DNA of 56,691 nt. It comes from Bacteroidaceae bacterium. GTDB lineage: Bacteria; Bacteroidota; Bacteroidia; Bacteroidales; Bacteroidaceae. A program made the translations under genes and the position numbers. How positions within the stretch are numbered: position 1 is the stretch's first letter; each line of letters begins with the position of its first letter. A model generated the notes under the pieces. That model was given only the letters and a program-made list of their open reading frames with translations, did no database searches and had not been told where the DNA came from. The stretch covers positions 1 through 56,691 of the forward strand of contig JAIKYE010000046.1 in the NCBI GenBank assembly GCA_024683455.1, written 5' to 3'. Of the stretch, positions 10,713 to 20,394 are shown piece by piece.

Positions 10713-10831
10713 AAGACCCTGACAGAAGAAATCTTTCTGCAAGGTAAACGGGATAATATTACTTTTTTATCCATCTTTTCTTTCTCACTTTGCACAAATG
10801 TACATTAGGCTAAAAATCTATCAGAAAAAAA

Positions 10832-10862
10832 TTTGTGGCAATATGAATAATCATTATCTTTG
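10832..10862 (+). promoter_or_regulatory. Bacteroidetes-type promoter of the 2299-residue gene
   Basis: TTTG at 10832-10835 and TATCTTTG at 10855-10862, spaced by 19 bases. The same boxes and spacing are found before the upstream paralogue, so the two genes probably share expression from the primary sigma factor. Confidence 0.8.
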
Positions 10863-10927
10863 TGTGCCTAATGAACTGAAACAAGACTTTATTATTATAT
10901 TTATTAACCAAATTAACTTTTCTTTTA

Positions 10928-13900
10928 ATGGGTAAAAAGCTACATTATCTATGCATGATGGCCATCATGATGGTCTTCGGCATGTCTGCGTATGCGCTGG
11001 ACAAGAAGGACGGCGTGTACCAGATTGGTACGGCGGAGGATTTGATTGCTTTCGCTGAACTTGTGAATGGTGGTGAGGCTTATGCCAATGCTGTCTTGAC
11101 GGCAGACATTGACAAAGGCACAGAAGGAACGATGATTGGTAAAGACGGTGTCGATTACCAAGGTGTCTTCGATGGCGCAGGCCATACCATCAAAATTAAC
11201 CTGTTTGACAAAGGTGTAGAAGGAACGGCAATCTTCCGTAATGTGGGTGTGAATGCCATTGTTCAGAACCTGAGAGTAGAGGGCTCCATTGTCACAAACT
11301 GTAAACTTGCTGCAGGTATTGCCGCATGGAACAGTGGTATCATCAGAGGCTGCTATGCTGACATTAATGTAACAAGCTCTGTGGCAGGTGACGCTACTCA
11401 TGGTGGTATTGCTGCAGTATCCTACAATTGTTCCGTGATAGAGAACTGCTTGGCAAAGATTGTTATCACGGGTTCTGCAACCCAGAACTGTGGTGGTATC
11501 GTAGGTTGGGCGAGCGGCAGGACAAACATCGTAAATTGTCTTGTTGTCAGTGACGGTAGCAGTTTCGACACCAAGAACGGAGGAAGTAACAATATTTCAC
11601 GCAACGATGGAAACCTGAATGTGGTGAACCTGAGTTCTTACAATCAGAACATCTATACAAATCGTCCTGCTGGTGCCAGTTACAATAACTATGTTACCAA
11701 TAAATGGGGAGATAACAAGTCAACAACCGTTGTACCTCTCGCAGACCTTGCAGACGGTAAGATTTGCTACCAGCTGAATAATGACCAGAGCAATATCGCT
11801 TGGGTACAGCGGATTGGTACGGATCCTTTCCCTGTTCCTGCGGCATTTGGCAGCGGACAGGTTTATGCTTCTGGTGCAACAGATTGTAAGGGCACCTCTA
11901 CTGATGCTCTTACCTATAGCAACACTCCTAGTAATGCTATAACTACAGCTCACCAGTTTGATAAGTTCGGTATTTGCTCTGTTTGCGGATGCTTCAACTT
12001 CCATGGTCTTGAACGTGATATGACAGACGGTGCTCTTCTCCTCAAGAGTGCAGAGGATATAGACTTGGCAGAAACCTTGAACCGTTTCCAGGAAGGTTTT
12101 AGACTCAATCTGAAGATGGTAAATGACATAGAGTACACGGCAGAGCCTGGACGTTACATCTTCAATACTGACAATTGGTTCCATGGAAACTTTGACGGAC
12201 AAGGTCATGAACTTACCATCAATATGACGGAAATGGGCGGTAACGCGTCCTTTATCCCTCAACTGGCTGGTAAATTCGAGAATGTCATCATGCATGGAAC
12301 AATCAGTACGACGGGACAATTTGCCGGTTCCGTTACTGCACATACCCGTAATGACAGGGCGGTGCTTCGCAACGTATTCTCTGACATCGAGATTAATGCA
12401 TCCCATGGCGGAGACAACACCTCTGCCGGTCTTATTGGCGTGAACGAGACGAAGACCTACGTTGATAACTGTATCTATGCAGGTGATATCAATGGCATCG
12501 AGACTTCCACGTGTCTTGCCGGTATCTGTGGTTGGTCTACAGGACAGCTTCTCCTGACCAACTGTGCTTTCCTTGGTACGCTTAATAACGCACTTGGCGA
12601 CTCTAAAAACATCTCACGTAATCCGAGCAACGTCACAAGCGACAATGTCTATGTGCTCGAGGAACAGAGTTTTGAGGGTGATTCAGAGGATGGAAAGTTT
12701 ATCGTTTTCGAAAGTGGTTCAGCTGGTGTTGAAAGTGGTGAGCTTGCATTCTTGTTGAATGGCAAACAGAATGGCATAGAACGTTTCTATCAGAAGATAG
12801 GTGAAGACGATTATCCAAAGCCAATCAAGAAGGAAGGTGCACTCGTCTATGCTTCTGCAGCAAGCTATCGATGCGATGGAGCTCCTGAAGGGGAGACTGT
12901 ATATAGTAATACACCTTCCAGTGCGGTACTGCCTGACCACCAGTATGAAGATGGTTTCTGTACCGTATGTGATGGTTTGCAGGAGGACTACTTGTCTCCT
13001 GTTGACGGTTGGTTCGAAATCAGCAACGGTAAAGAACTCGTATGGTGGACAAACTATGCAGCAAAGCATTTGGATGCCAGTGCCCGTTTGACGGATGATA
13101 TCGACATGGAGGGTCTTTGCGAACGCTGGGCCAATGTAGGAACGGAGGCTGCTCCTTTCTATGGCAATTTCGATGGTCAGTTCCATACTATCAGTAATTT
13201 GGTGGTAGAAAAGCCCGGAAGCAATGGTGTAGGTCTCATCGCTGTTATGAACAGTTTGCCAGAAAAAGGCTTTGGTGGCATCAAGGATGAGGATGCACGT
13301 GCTGCAGAAGGTGTGTATATTAAGAATGTAACGCTTGACGAAAGTTGTTCACTCCTTGGCCGAGGCTATGTCGCTTTGGTAGGTATGACAGCTCCTTGGG
13401 CTGGCCATGTTAATATCAAGGGTGTTATGATGTGTGGCGATGTAATGGCCAATGGAGGTCCTAACGCAGCAGGTGTGTTTGGTTGTGTTATGGGTTCTGC
13501 TTGCCATGTAACCATAGATAACTGTGGTATGATTGGTAATGTATCTGGCCCTAAGGAGAATGGTTCGTTCTCTGGTTGGCTCGGTGACTGGGCAGAGGTT
13601 ACCAACTGCTTTGCCGTTGGTGAAGTTACCGGAATTGATGGTGATGACCGATATTTCGCCCGTTATGGTAATGACAGAGTAAAGTTTACGAACTGTTATG
13701 CTCTCCATGGAACCCAGGTGCCTGTCGTTGAGATAGAAGATTTCGAAAGTGGTGCCTTAGCATGGAAGGCTAATGGTGAGCAATTCCGTACTTCTTACTG
13801 GTATCAGACCATTGGTGAGGATATGTATCCATTTGCTGATCCTTCTCACGGAACAGTGATTTATGCTGCGGAGAAGTATTTCTCTGTAGCTGACGAGGAA

Positions 13901-16900
13901 GATCTGTCTGTGGTGGCTACAGAGGTTGCACGTTACGAGGAAAACGCTGTAGAGGAGACCATCGCAACTCAGGCACTGTTGGACAAATACAAGGAACTTT
14001 TGGAGTCTTTGGATGAAACCACAACAATCCTTGAGCTTGCAGACGCTCTGGATACAATCAAAGTTGTAAAGGAAAAGATTACTGAGAACGCCGAGGTTTA
14101 TAAAGCCTTTATGGACAAATGTGCAGAGATAAAGGCTTTCCTTGATGCTGACAGGAGTTTCGAGGGTGAACTTCGTGATGAACTTGAATACTATCTTGAC
14201 GAGTCTGATGATCCCAGTGAGACCAATCCCCTCGGTACCTACAAGTACATTATTGAGGAACATACCGCTACAGCTGAGGAGATCAAGGCAGAAACAGAAC
14301 GTGTAGCCCAGTGGCTTCAGGATGCTATTGCTGCCGATTACAAGGAAGGCTCTGATGTCAGCAAGTTGATTCCCAACTACGACTTCAGCAACCAGAAAGA
14401 GAATTGGACCGATGGCTGGTGTACTGGCTATGGTCAGATTAAAGACGAGGAAGGCAATACCACGCGTGGCGTTGAAGCTTGGAATGTAACAGGTGATATG
14501 CATCAGACAGTTGAAGGTATGAAGCCTGGCTACTATCTGGTAGGTATCAACGGTGCTTTCCGTCCCAGCGATAACCGTTACAGCACAAACTATGCTGCTG
14601 GTATCTATGCCAATGGCGTATTCAATTATTTCCCAGTCGTAAACGAGGATATCGTACTTGTAAATGATACTGTTGATCAGGGGAACTGTAACCTGCATGG
14701 CGCCGGAGCTTTGGATCTTGCCATCTATGATGATGGTTACTCTACTAGTGGCGATAATGGAGCAGAACTTGTCGGATATGCTGTTCGAGGCGAGACAGGT
14801 ATGGCTATCGCAGCTATGGCTAACCGTTATCAGGCTTATACCATCGCAAGCGTAGGCGAGGATGGTAAACTCACCATCGGTATCAAGAACCCTGGTACCA
14901 AGTATGGCAACGACTGGACAGGATGGGGTGCATTGAAGGTCATTTACTGCGGTGATGATGAAACCGTATGCAATGAAGCTCTTGACAAGGTTATTGAGAA
15001 TATGAAAGAGCGTGCTCAGACAATTCTTGCTTATAAGCCAGACGAAGAAACTCCTGCAGCAGGTCCCAACTTCCCCGCAGCTTTGAAGGAAGACTTGGAA
15101 GCTGCGATTGCTCAGGCTGACGGTGCAGAATCCATTACAGCCAAGGCAAAACTTGCTGCAAGTTTCTCTGATATCTTCCAGCAAATCTACGAAGGTAAAC
15201 AGGCTTATCTCGTTCTATATAAGGTTGCTCGTGCTTTTGAAGCTGTCGAACGCGCAAATCTGCTTTTGGTAGAAAAAGATGATGAAAGTGGCGAGTGGAT
15301 TGGAACTGGAGAGTCCATCTTTACAGAACAGGAGGCTAGCGCAACTTATGAGGCTTCTATAGATTTGTTTGCTGCATATAGTGAAGGTATTTATAGTACA
15401 GAAGAAGCGCTGAATGCCGAATCTCTGGCTTCTGCTGCAGTCGCAGGTATCATACCTCAGAAGGATGAGGATGGCTACTACCTCATAGGTACTGCAAAGG
15501 AACTTGCCGCATTCCGTGTAATCTCTTCTTATTCCGATTACACTGTTAAGGCAAAGTTGACAGCAGATATTGATATGTCTGGTATCGCTATGTTGCCTAT
15601 TAATCTTGCTAACTATAGCTTCCATGGTGTATTCGATGGACAGGGGCACGCTCTTACCAATGTCTATATCAATAATAATGAGCAGCGAACAGGTCTGTTC
15701 AACACCCTTGACGGTGCCACTATCAAGAACCTGAAATTGACGGGCGAGTACTATAGTGACCAAAAGTTCATTGGTGGTATTACAGGTTACAGCTACAACA
15801 ATACGCTCATTGAGAATTGTGATGTAGCTGTGAAGATAAATTCCTTAATATCCGCAGACTCTGATGGTAATGCTCAGGATGGTACTCACGGTGGTCTTAT
15901 TGGCGTAAACGAGACTGCAGGTACTGTCGTCAGGAACTGTATCGTTAACTGCCCCATGTATGGCGAAACAACCAACTCTTGTGGTGGTGTCGTAGGTTGG
16001 GCTACAGAATCTCTTTCTATTACGAACACCTTGGTTCTTACTCAGGGTAGCACAGTAAGTACGAGCGGTTCAAACACCATAAGCCGTAATCCCGACAACT
16101 GTTCTGTAAGTAACGTCTTCTATGTAGAGCAGTTCGGTGATGCTAAGGGTACAAAGGCTACGGAAGAGCAGTTGGCAAGCGGTGAGATTACTTTCAAACT
16201 CAATGGAAGTAAGAGTGAAGGTGACTTGGCATGGTTCCAGACTATCGGTAGCGATGCTACACCTCGTCTGTACGATGGTGCTATCGTTTACTTCTATGGT
16301 AACAAGTACATCAACGAGAAGCCTAATCCTCAACTTAATGCATTTGCCTATAACGTCAGTGCAGCTTCTAATTCTGATGTGGTTGCTGTAAATTACGCCC
16401 TGAACGCTCAGGCTGAAAGCGGTGCCATCAACTTCTATGTTGGCAGCGAACTGAAATACGCTTACGTATTGAAGGGTGACGAACTTATGGAAGGCGGTCA
16501 TGAGGTTGTTGTTGAAAATGCCTTGTTGGGTGTTCCCGTTGGTACCCAGATGACATACGAAGTAGATATCACTGGTATGGGTTCTCTGGATGTTCTCAAG
16601 ATTGGTGAGAGCTATAAGGTATATGCTCCTCACGGAATGGCTATCAACAATAATCCTAAGAGCAAAGGCTTCGGTCAGGTTCTTTTGGCAGAGTCTTTGG
16701 TAGATGACTACGGACAGGGTTATATCTCAAGCAGCAAGCCCGGTGCTCTCTATGCGTTCGATGCAGGTTTCCTGCCTGTTAACTCTACTGATGGCACTCC
16801 CGGGTTCTATGGTGGCCTTGATATTACTGACGAGACTCCTCTTGTAATTTCCGGAGATGAAAAGTTTGACCTTATGGATCTTCGCTTCACAGAAGACGGA

Positions 16901-17827
16901 CGTCTCTTCGTAGCTCGTGCTTCAGGTACCAGCAACAGCTCTGTTTATGAGATTAACCCTGACAACCTCAATGAGCCTTGGAAACCTATCTTCAAGGGTG
17001 GAACGTTGGATGAGGCTACAGGTATTACCTACACAGGTGGTCAGGAGCAGAACCGTATGGCTGTTGGCTTTGCATTCGAAGGCAAGGGCGAAGACCTGAA
17101 GATGTATATCTTGGGTGGACAGCGCAGCGATGGTAAGTCTAATACTACAGACTTTAACTGCTCTGTATATAATCTTGGTACAGCTACAGAATGGACAGGC
17201 GCTCCTTCTGCAAGCTTCGAGCCTCTGAACGGTGTATATACCTTTACACCAAGTCACGCGGGAATCCGTGAGGACGGTTTGGGCGGTCTCTGGTTTATCC
17301 AGAATCAGAATACTGCCGAGCATCCTGCTCTCAAGCACTTCGATGCAGCAGAAGGCAAGGAGGATTATAGTAGTCTCACATTTACTTCAAGCGGTAGAAT
17401 GGCTGTTACAACGGATGGTAAGTATCTTGCTATCCCACAAGGTAATGGTAAGATTGTTCTCTATGAGACCACCTACGTGCCAATGGCTAATGAAATGATT
17501 TACCTTGATTCAAGGCTGACTATTAATGTTTCTGAATCCGAAATTACAAGTTTGGCATTTGACTATGCAAACAACCTGTATGTGGCTTCTGCTGGATCAA
17601 AAACGTTCAGTCGTTATGCCATTCCCACCGAGAACAAGAAAGTTGTAACTCCTGCCATTTACGGCTTCACGGTAGGTACCGATAGTGGTGATCCCGATGC
17701 AACTAAGAGCCTCATCCCAGCCCTCTCCGAAGGCGAGGGAGCTATATATAATATGGCAGGCTTGCGTGTAAGCAAGGCTCAGAAGGGAATCTACATCCAG
17801 GATGGTCGTAAGGTTGCGACCAAGTAA
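10928..17827 (+). CDS. Giant secreted GLUG/beta-helix, jelly-roll and propeller-like protein, paralogue (2299 aa)
   Basis: The signal peptide (MGKKLHYLCMMAIMMVFGMSAYA) and domain order match the preceding gene: GLUG blocks, Cys-pair motifs at about 341-353 (HQFDKFGICSVCG) and 671 (HQYEDGFCTVC), helical spacers, a jelly-roll-like block (DMHQT, GYYLVGINGAFRPSD), a fourth GLUG block, a propeller-like C-terminal region and the tail YNMAGLRVSKAQKGIYIQDG. The jelly-roll segment is nearly identical in DNA to its paralogue (7541-7712 versus 14871-15042, three differences by eye), while the GLUG blocks have diverged much more, which suggests gene conversion or selection on that block. Probably extracellular; the ligand is unknown. 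Confidence 0.9.
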   Translation: MGKKLHYLCMMAIMMVFGMSAYALDKKDGVYQIGTAEDLIAFAELVNGGEAYANAVLTADIDKGTEGTMIGKDGVDYQGVFDGAGHTIKINLFDKGVEGTAIFRNVGVNAIVQNLRVEGSIVTNCKLAAGIAAWNSGIIRGCYADINVTSSVAGDATHGGIAAVSYNCSVIENCLAKIVITGSATQNCGGIVGWASGRTNIVNCLVVSDGSSFDTKNGGSNNISRNDGNLNVVNLSSYNQNIYTNRPAGASYNNYVTNKWGDNKSTTVVPLADLADGKICYQLNNDQSNIAWVQRIGTDPFPVPAAFGSGQVYASGATDCKGTSTDALTYSNTPSNAITTAHQFDKFGICSVCGCFNFHGLERDMTDGALLLKSAEDIDLAETLNRFQEGFRLNLKMVNDIEYTAEPGRYIFNTDNWFHGNFDGQGHELTINMTEMGGNASFIPQLAGKFENVIMHGTISTTGQFAGSVTAHTRNDRAVLRNVFSDIEINASHGGDNTSAGLIGVNETKTYVDNCIYAGDINGIETSTCLAGICGWSTGQLLLTNCAFLGTLNNALGDSKNISRNPSNVTSDNVYVLEEQSFEGDSEDGKFIVFESGSAGVESGELAFLLNGKQNGIERFYQKIGEDDYPKPIKKEGALVYASAASYRCDGAPEGETVYSNTPSSAVLPDHQYEDGFCTVCDGLQEDYLSPVDGWFEISNGKELVWWTNYAAKHLDASARLTDDIDMEGLCERWANVGTEAAPFYGNFDGQFHTISNLVVEKPGSNGVGLIAVMNSLPEKGFGGIKDEDARAAEGVYIKNVTLDESCSLLGRGYVALVGMTAPWAGHVNIKGVMMCGDVMANGGPNAAGVFGCVMGSACHVTIDNCGMIGNVSGPKENGSFSGWLGDWAEVTNCFAVGEVTGIDGDDRYFARYGNDRVKFTNCYALHGTQVPVVEIEDFESGALAWKANGEQFRTSYWYQTIGEDMYPFADPSHGTVIYAAEKYFSVADEEDLSVVATEVARYEENAVEETIATQALLDKYKELLESLDETTTILELADALDTIKVVKEKITENAEVYKAFMDKCAEIKAFLDADRSFEGELRDELEYYLDESDDPSETNPLGTYKYIIEEHTATAEEIKAETERVAQWLQDAIAADYKEGSDVSKLIPNYDFSNQKENWTDGWCTGYGQIKDEEGNTTRGVEAWNVTGDMHQTVEGMKPGYYLVGINGAFRPSDNRYSTNYAAGIYANGVFNYFPVVNEDIVLVNDTVDQGNCNLHGAGALDLAIYDDGYSTSGDNGAELVGYAVRGETGMAIAAMANRYQAYTIASVGEDGKLTIGIKNPGTKYGNDWTGWGALKVIYCGDDETVCNEALDKVIENMKERAQTILAYKPDEETPAAGPNFPAALKEDLEAAIAQADGAESITAKAKLAASFSDIFQQIYEGKQAYLVLYKVARAFEAVERANLLLVEKDDESGEWIGTGESIFTEQEASATYEASIDLFAAYSEGIYSTEEALNAESLASAAVAGIIPQKDEDGYYLIGTAKELAAFRVISSYSDYTVKAKLTADIDMSGIAMLPINLANYSFHGVFDGQGHALTNVYINNNEQRTGLFNTLDGATIKNLKLTGEYYSDQKFIGGITGYSYNNTLIENCDVAVKINSLISADSDGNAQDGTHGGLIGVNETAGTVVRNCIVNCPMYGETTNSCGGVVGWATESLSITNTLVLTQGSTVSTSGSNTISRNPDNCSVSNVFYVEQFGDAKGTKATEEQLASGEITFKLNGSKSEGDLAWFQTIGSDATPRLYDGAIVYFYGNKYINEKPNPQLNAFAYNVSAASNSDVVAVNYALNAQAESGAINFYVGSELKYAYVLKGDELMEGGHEVVVENALLGVPVGTQMTYEVDITGMGSLDVLKIGESYKVYAPHGMAINNNPKSKGFGQVLLAESLVDDYGQGYISSSKPGALYAFDAGFLPVNSTDGTPGFYGGLDITDETPLVISGDEKFDLMDLRFTEDGRLFVARASGTSNSSVYEINPDNLNEPWKPIFKGGTLDEATGITYTGGQEQNRMAVGFAFEGKGEDLKMYILGGQRSDGKSNTTDFNCSVYNLGTATEWTGAPSASFEPLNGVYTFTPSHAGIREDGLGGLWFIQNQNTAEHPALKHFDAAEGKEDYSSLTFTSSGRMAVTTDGKYLAIPQGNGKIVLYETTYVPMANEMIYLDSRLTINVSESEITSLAFDYANNLYVASAGSKTFSRYAIPTENKKVVTPAIYGFTVGTDSGDPDATKSLIPALSEGEGAIYNMAGLRVSKAQKGIYIQDGRKVATK

Positions 17828-17861
17828 AAGGTATATCTGCTAATTTTGTTAATTGTTAATT

Positions 17862-17897
17862 GTGGGGCATTCGCGTGAGCGAGTGCCTCACTTTTTT
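17862..17897 (+). terminator. Terminator after the 2299-residue gene
   Basis: A 13-bp stem with G-T wobbles (GTGGGGCATTCGC with GCGAGTGCCTCAC) and a GTGA loop is followed by TTTTTT. Confidence 0.85.
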
Positions 17898-17985
17898 GTC
17901 ATACCTCTGTCACCTGTAATGTCAAAAAAGTATAAACAAACGAAAGATTCTTGTTAAATTTGGTGCTGTTATGAAAATAAATCAA

Positions 17986-17993
17986 TATCTTTG
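17986..17993 (+). promoter_or_regulatory. -7 box of the arabinose operon promoter
   Basis: TATCTTTG lies 28 bases before the araD start. The nearest upstream TTTG (17959-17962) is spaced by 23 bases, longer than usual, which may mean that the promoter depends on an activator. No arabinose regulator gene lies in the window. Confidence 0.6.
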
Positions 17994-18020
17994 CAATCTG
18001 ATAATTGATACTTTGAAAAC

Positions 18021-18722
18021 ATGTTAGAGGAACTTAAGACAAAAGTATTCAAGGCCAACTTAGATCTGGTGAAGCATAACCTGGTGATATTCACGTGGGG
18101 AAATGTTTCTGGCATCGACCGCGAAAAGGGGTTGGTTGTTATTAAGCCGTCGGGCGTGAGTTATGACGATATGAAAGCAACCGATATGGTTGTGGTGGAT
18201 TTACAGACGGGCAAGGTGGTAGAGGGAGATTTGAATCCTTCGTCCGATACGCCTACACACCTCATATTATATAGGGCTTTCCCTGAGATTGGCGGCATCG
18301 TTCACACCCACAGCACCTATGCTACTGCATGGGCGCAGGCTGGAAAGGATATTCCCAATATAGGTACTACACATGCTGATTATTTCCATGATGCCATTCC
18401 ATGTACGCGAGATATGACGGAAGCAGAAGTGAAGGGTGAGTATGAGCTGGAAACAGGAAACGTAATTGTGGAACGCTTCAGGCAAGGAAATATCAATGTG
18501 GTACACACCCCTGGTGTTTTGGTTAAGAATCACGGGCCTTTCTCTTGGGGCAAGGATGCAGACAATGCTGTTTATAATGCAGTGGTTATGGAGCAGGTGG
18601 CTAAAATGGCTTCCATCTCGTTCAGCATTAATCCTAATCTGACTATGAATCCTCTGCTGGTAGAGAAGCATTTCTCACGCAAGCATGGACCCAATGCTTA
18701 TTACGGACAAAAGAAGAAGTGA
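18021..18722 (+). CDS. araD: L-ribulose-5-phosphate 4-epimerase
   Basis: The 233-residue class II aldolase-like protein interconverts L-ribulose-5-phosphate and D-xylulose-5-phosphate, the last step of L-arabinose catabolism, in the cytoplasm. Seen motifs are [11 protein letters not shown] (near residue 25-35), KPSGV (about 48), PSSDTPTHL (about 75), the metal-ligand pair in [11 protein letters not shown] (about 91-101), GTTHADYF (about 115) and the late [11 protein letters not shown] (about 170). The length fits the family (about 230). It is the first gene of araD-araA-araB. Confidence 0.93.
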   Translation: MLEELKTKVFKANLDLVKHNLVIFTWGNVSGIDREKGLVVIKPSGVSYDDMKATDMVVVDLQTGKVVEGDLNPSSDTPTHLILYRAFPEIGGIVHTHSTYATAWAQAGKDIPNIGTTHADYFHDAIPCTRDMTEAEVKGEYELETGNVIVERFRQGNINVVHTPGVLVKNHGPFSWGKDADNAVYNAVVMEQVAKMASISFSINPNLTMNPLLVEKHFSRKHGPNAYYGQKKK

Positions 18723-18845
18723 AAAAGCCTCCTTCTCAAAAGGGCGAGAGGGAGAAATAAAATGATAAACTAATACTAACATAGACCCATTGTCCCTGTA
18801 GTGGTCTTCCTCCTTTTTGGGGGGATAAGAGGGGGGCTTAACATT
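18723..18845. other. araD-araA spacer with REP-like sequence
   Basis: The 123-base spacer holds an imperfect palindrome CCTTCTCAAAAGGGCGAGAGG just after araD and a G-rich stretch (18818-18840) resembling degenerate REP-type repeats. No gene was seen. Confidence 0.4.
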
Positions 18846-20378
18846 ATGTTCAATAATTCAGAAATTTGGTGGGTAACCGGTGCTCAGCTCTTGTACGGAG
18901 GTGATGCCGTAGTTGCCGTTGACGGACATTCGAAAGAGATGGTTGATGGACTCAATAAGTCTGGCAACATTCCTGTAAAGATAGTTTATAAAGGTACGGC
19001 TAACAGCTCCAAGGAGGTGGAGCAGGTTATGCTCGCTGCCAATAACGACGAGAAGTGCGTAGGTATCATTACTTGGATGCATACTTTCTCTCCCGCAAAG
19101 ATGTGGATAAAGGGCTTGCAGCAGTTGCAGAAGCCTCTGCTACATTTCCATACCCAGTATAATGCCGAGATTCCTTGGAGCGAGATAGATATGGACTTTA
19201 TGAACCTGAATCAGAGTGCTCATGGTGATATAGAGTTCGGACATATCTGCACCCGTATGCGTGTGGCCCGTAAGGTGGTTTGCGGTTATTGGAAAAACGA
19301 GAAGGCTCAGAAGCAGATTGCCGTCTGGGCCCGCGTAGCTGCAGGTGTGGCTGATGCCAAGAATGTTCGCTGTCTGATGTTCGGTATGAATATGAACAAC
19401 GTAGCCGTTACCGATGGCGACCGCGTAGAGTTTGAACAGCGTTTGGGTTACCATGTAGATTACTATCCTGTATCATCTCTGATGGAGTATTACAAGAAGG
19501 TGACAGATGCTGAGGCAGATGCTTTGGTAGAGGAATACAAGAAGCTTTATACCATCAAGATTGACGAGAGTGGCGAGGCTGTCTATTGGGAGAAAGTGAA
19601 GAACTCAGCCAAGGCTGAGATTGCACTGCGTCGCGTACTGAAGGACGAGGGCGCTACTGCTTTCACCACTAACTTCGACGACTTGGGTGATGCCAATATA
19701 AATGCTCCAGACTTCTGCGGATTCGACCAGATCCCAGGCTTGGCCAGTCAGCGTCTGATGCAGGAGGGCTACGGCTTTGGTGCCGAGGGAGACTGGAAGA
19801 CTGCTTGTCTCTATCGTAACCTTTGGGTTATCCAGCAGGGCATGCCTACCGGCTGCTCATTCCTGGAGGACTATACGCTCAACTTCGCTGGCGACCGCAG
19901 TTCTTGCTTGCAGAGCCACATGTTGGAGATTTGTCCGCTGATTGCCAGCGACAAGCCAAAGCTGGAGGTTCACTTCCTGGGTATCGGTATCCGCAAGCAG
20001 CAGACTGCCCGCTTGGTATTTACCTCAAAGACTGGCAAGGGCATCAAGGCTACTGTTGTAGATTTGGGCAACCGCTTCCGTCTGATTTCTCAGGAGGTGG
20101 AATGTATCGAACCCAAGCCTATGCCTAAGCTGCCCGTAGCAAGTGCTCTGTGGATTCCTCAGCCTACATTCGAGATTGGAGCCGCAGCCTGGATTCTGGC
20201 AGGCGGAACACACCATAGCGCTTTCTCCTACGACATCAACGAGGAGTATTGGGAGGACTTTGCAGAAATGACAGGCATTGAGTATGTGAAGATAAATAAG
20301 CAGACCAACATTGCCGACTTTAAGCAGACGCTCCGCAACAATGAGGTGTATTTCATGCTGAATAAAGCGCTTCGATAA
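18846..20378 (+). CDS. araA: L-arabinose isomerase
   Basis: Converts L-arabinose to L-ribulose in the cytoplasm using Mn2+. I place the start at the ATG at 18846, giving MFNNSEIWWVTGAQLLYGG, the usual beginning of AraA (510 residues; family about 500). The upstream in-frame GTG at 18801 would add 15 residues translated from a G-rich spacer. Characteristic stretches include WMHTFSPAKMWIKGL, HFHTQYNAEIPW, DFMNLNQSAHGDIEFG and the late THHSAFSYDI. It lies between araD and araB in one operon. Confidence 0.95.
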   Translation: MFNNSEIWWVTGAQLLYGGDAVVAVDGHSKEMVDGLNKSGNIPVKIVYKGTANSSKEVEQVMLAANNDEKCVGIITWMHTFSPAKMWIKGLQQLQKPLLHFHTQYNAEIPWSEIDMDFMNLNQSAHGDIEFGHICTRMRVARKVVCGYWKNEKAQKQIAVWARVAAGVADAKNVRCLMFGMNMNNVAVTDGDRVEFEQRLGYHVDYYPVSSLMEYYKKVTDAEADALVEEYKKLYTIKIDESGEAVYWEKVKNSAKAEIALRRVLKDEGATAFTTNFDDLGDANINAPDFCGFDQIPGLASQRLMQEGYGFGAEGDWKTACLYRNLWVIQQGMPTGCSFLEDYTLNFAGDRSSCLQSHMLEICPLIASDKPKLEVHFLGIGIRKQQTARLVFTSKTGKGIKATVVDLGNRFRLISQEVECIEPKPMPKLPVASALWIPQPTFEIGAAAWILAGGTHHSAFSYDINEEYWEDFAEMTGIEYVKINKQTNIADFKQTLRNNEVYFMLNKALR

Positions 20379-20394
20379 TTGAACATTGAACATT

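Larger units (their letters stand above)
10534..10927. other. Intergenic region between the two giant paralogues (394 bp)
   Basis: No convincing gene. It holds a terminator (10580-10618), a cluster of related ACGTG/CAGTA motifs including an imperfect inverted repeat (10645-10712), and the promoter of the next gene (10832-10862). A 65-residue open frame at 10611-10808 covers these elements and has no protein-like features. Confidence 0.8.

Noticed and set aside
10611..10808. 65-codon frame in the intergenic region between the giant genes
   Set aside because: It covers a terminator tail and an inverted-repeat cluster, and its translation looks like random hydrophobic sequence.
18801..18845. 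Upstream extension of araA by 15 residues from the GTG at 18801
   Set aside because: The extension is translated from a G-rich REP-like spacer; AraA proteins begin at the MFNNSEIWW-like start.
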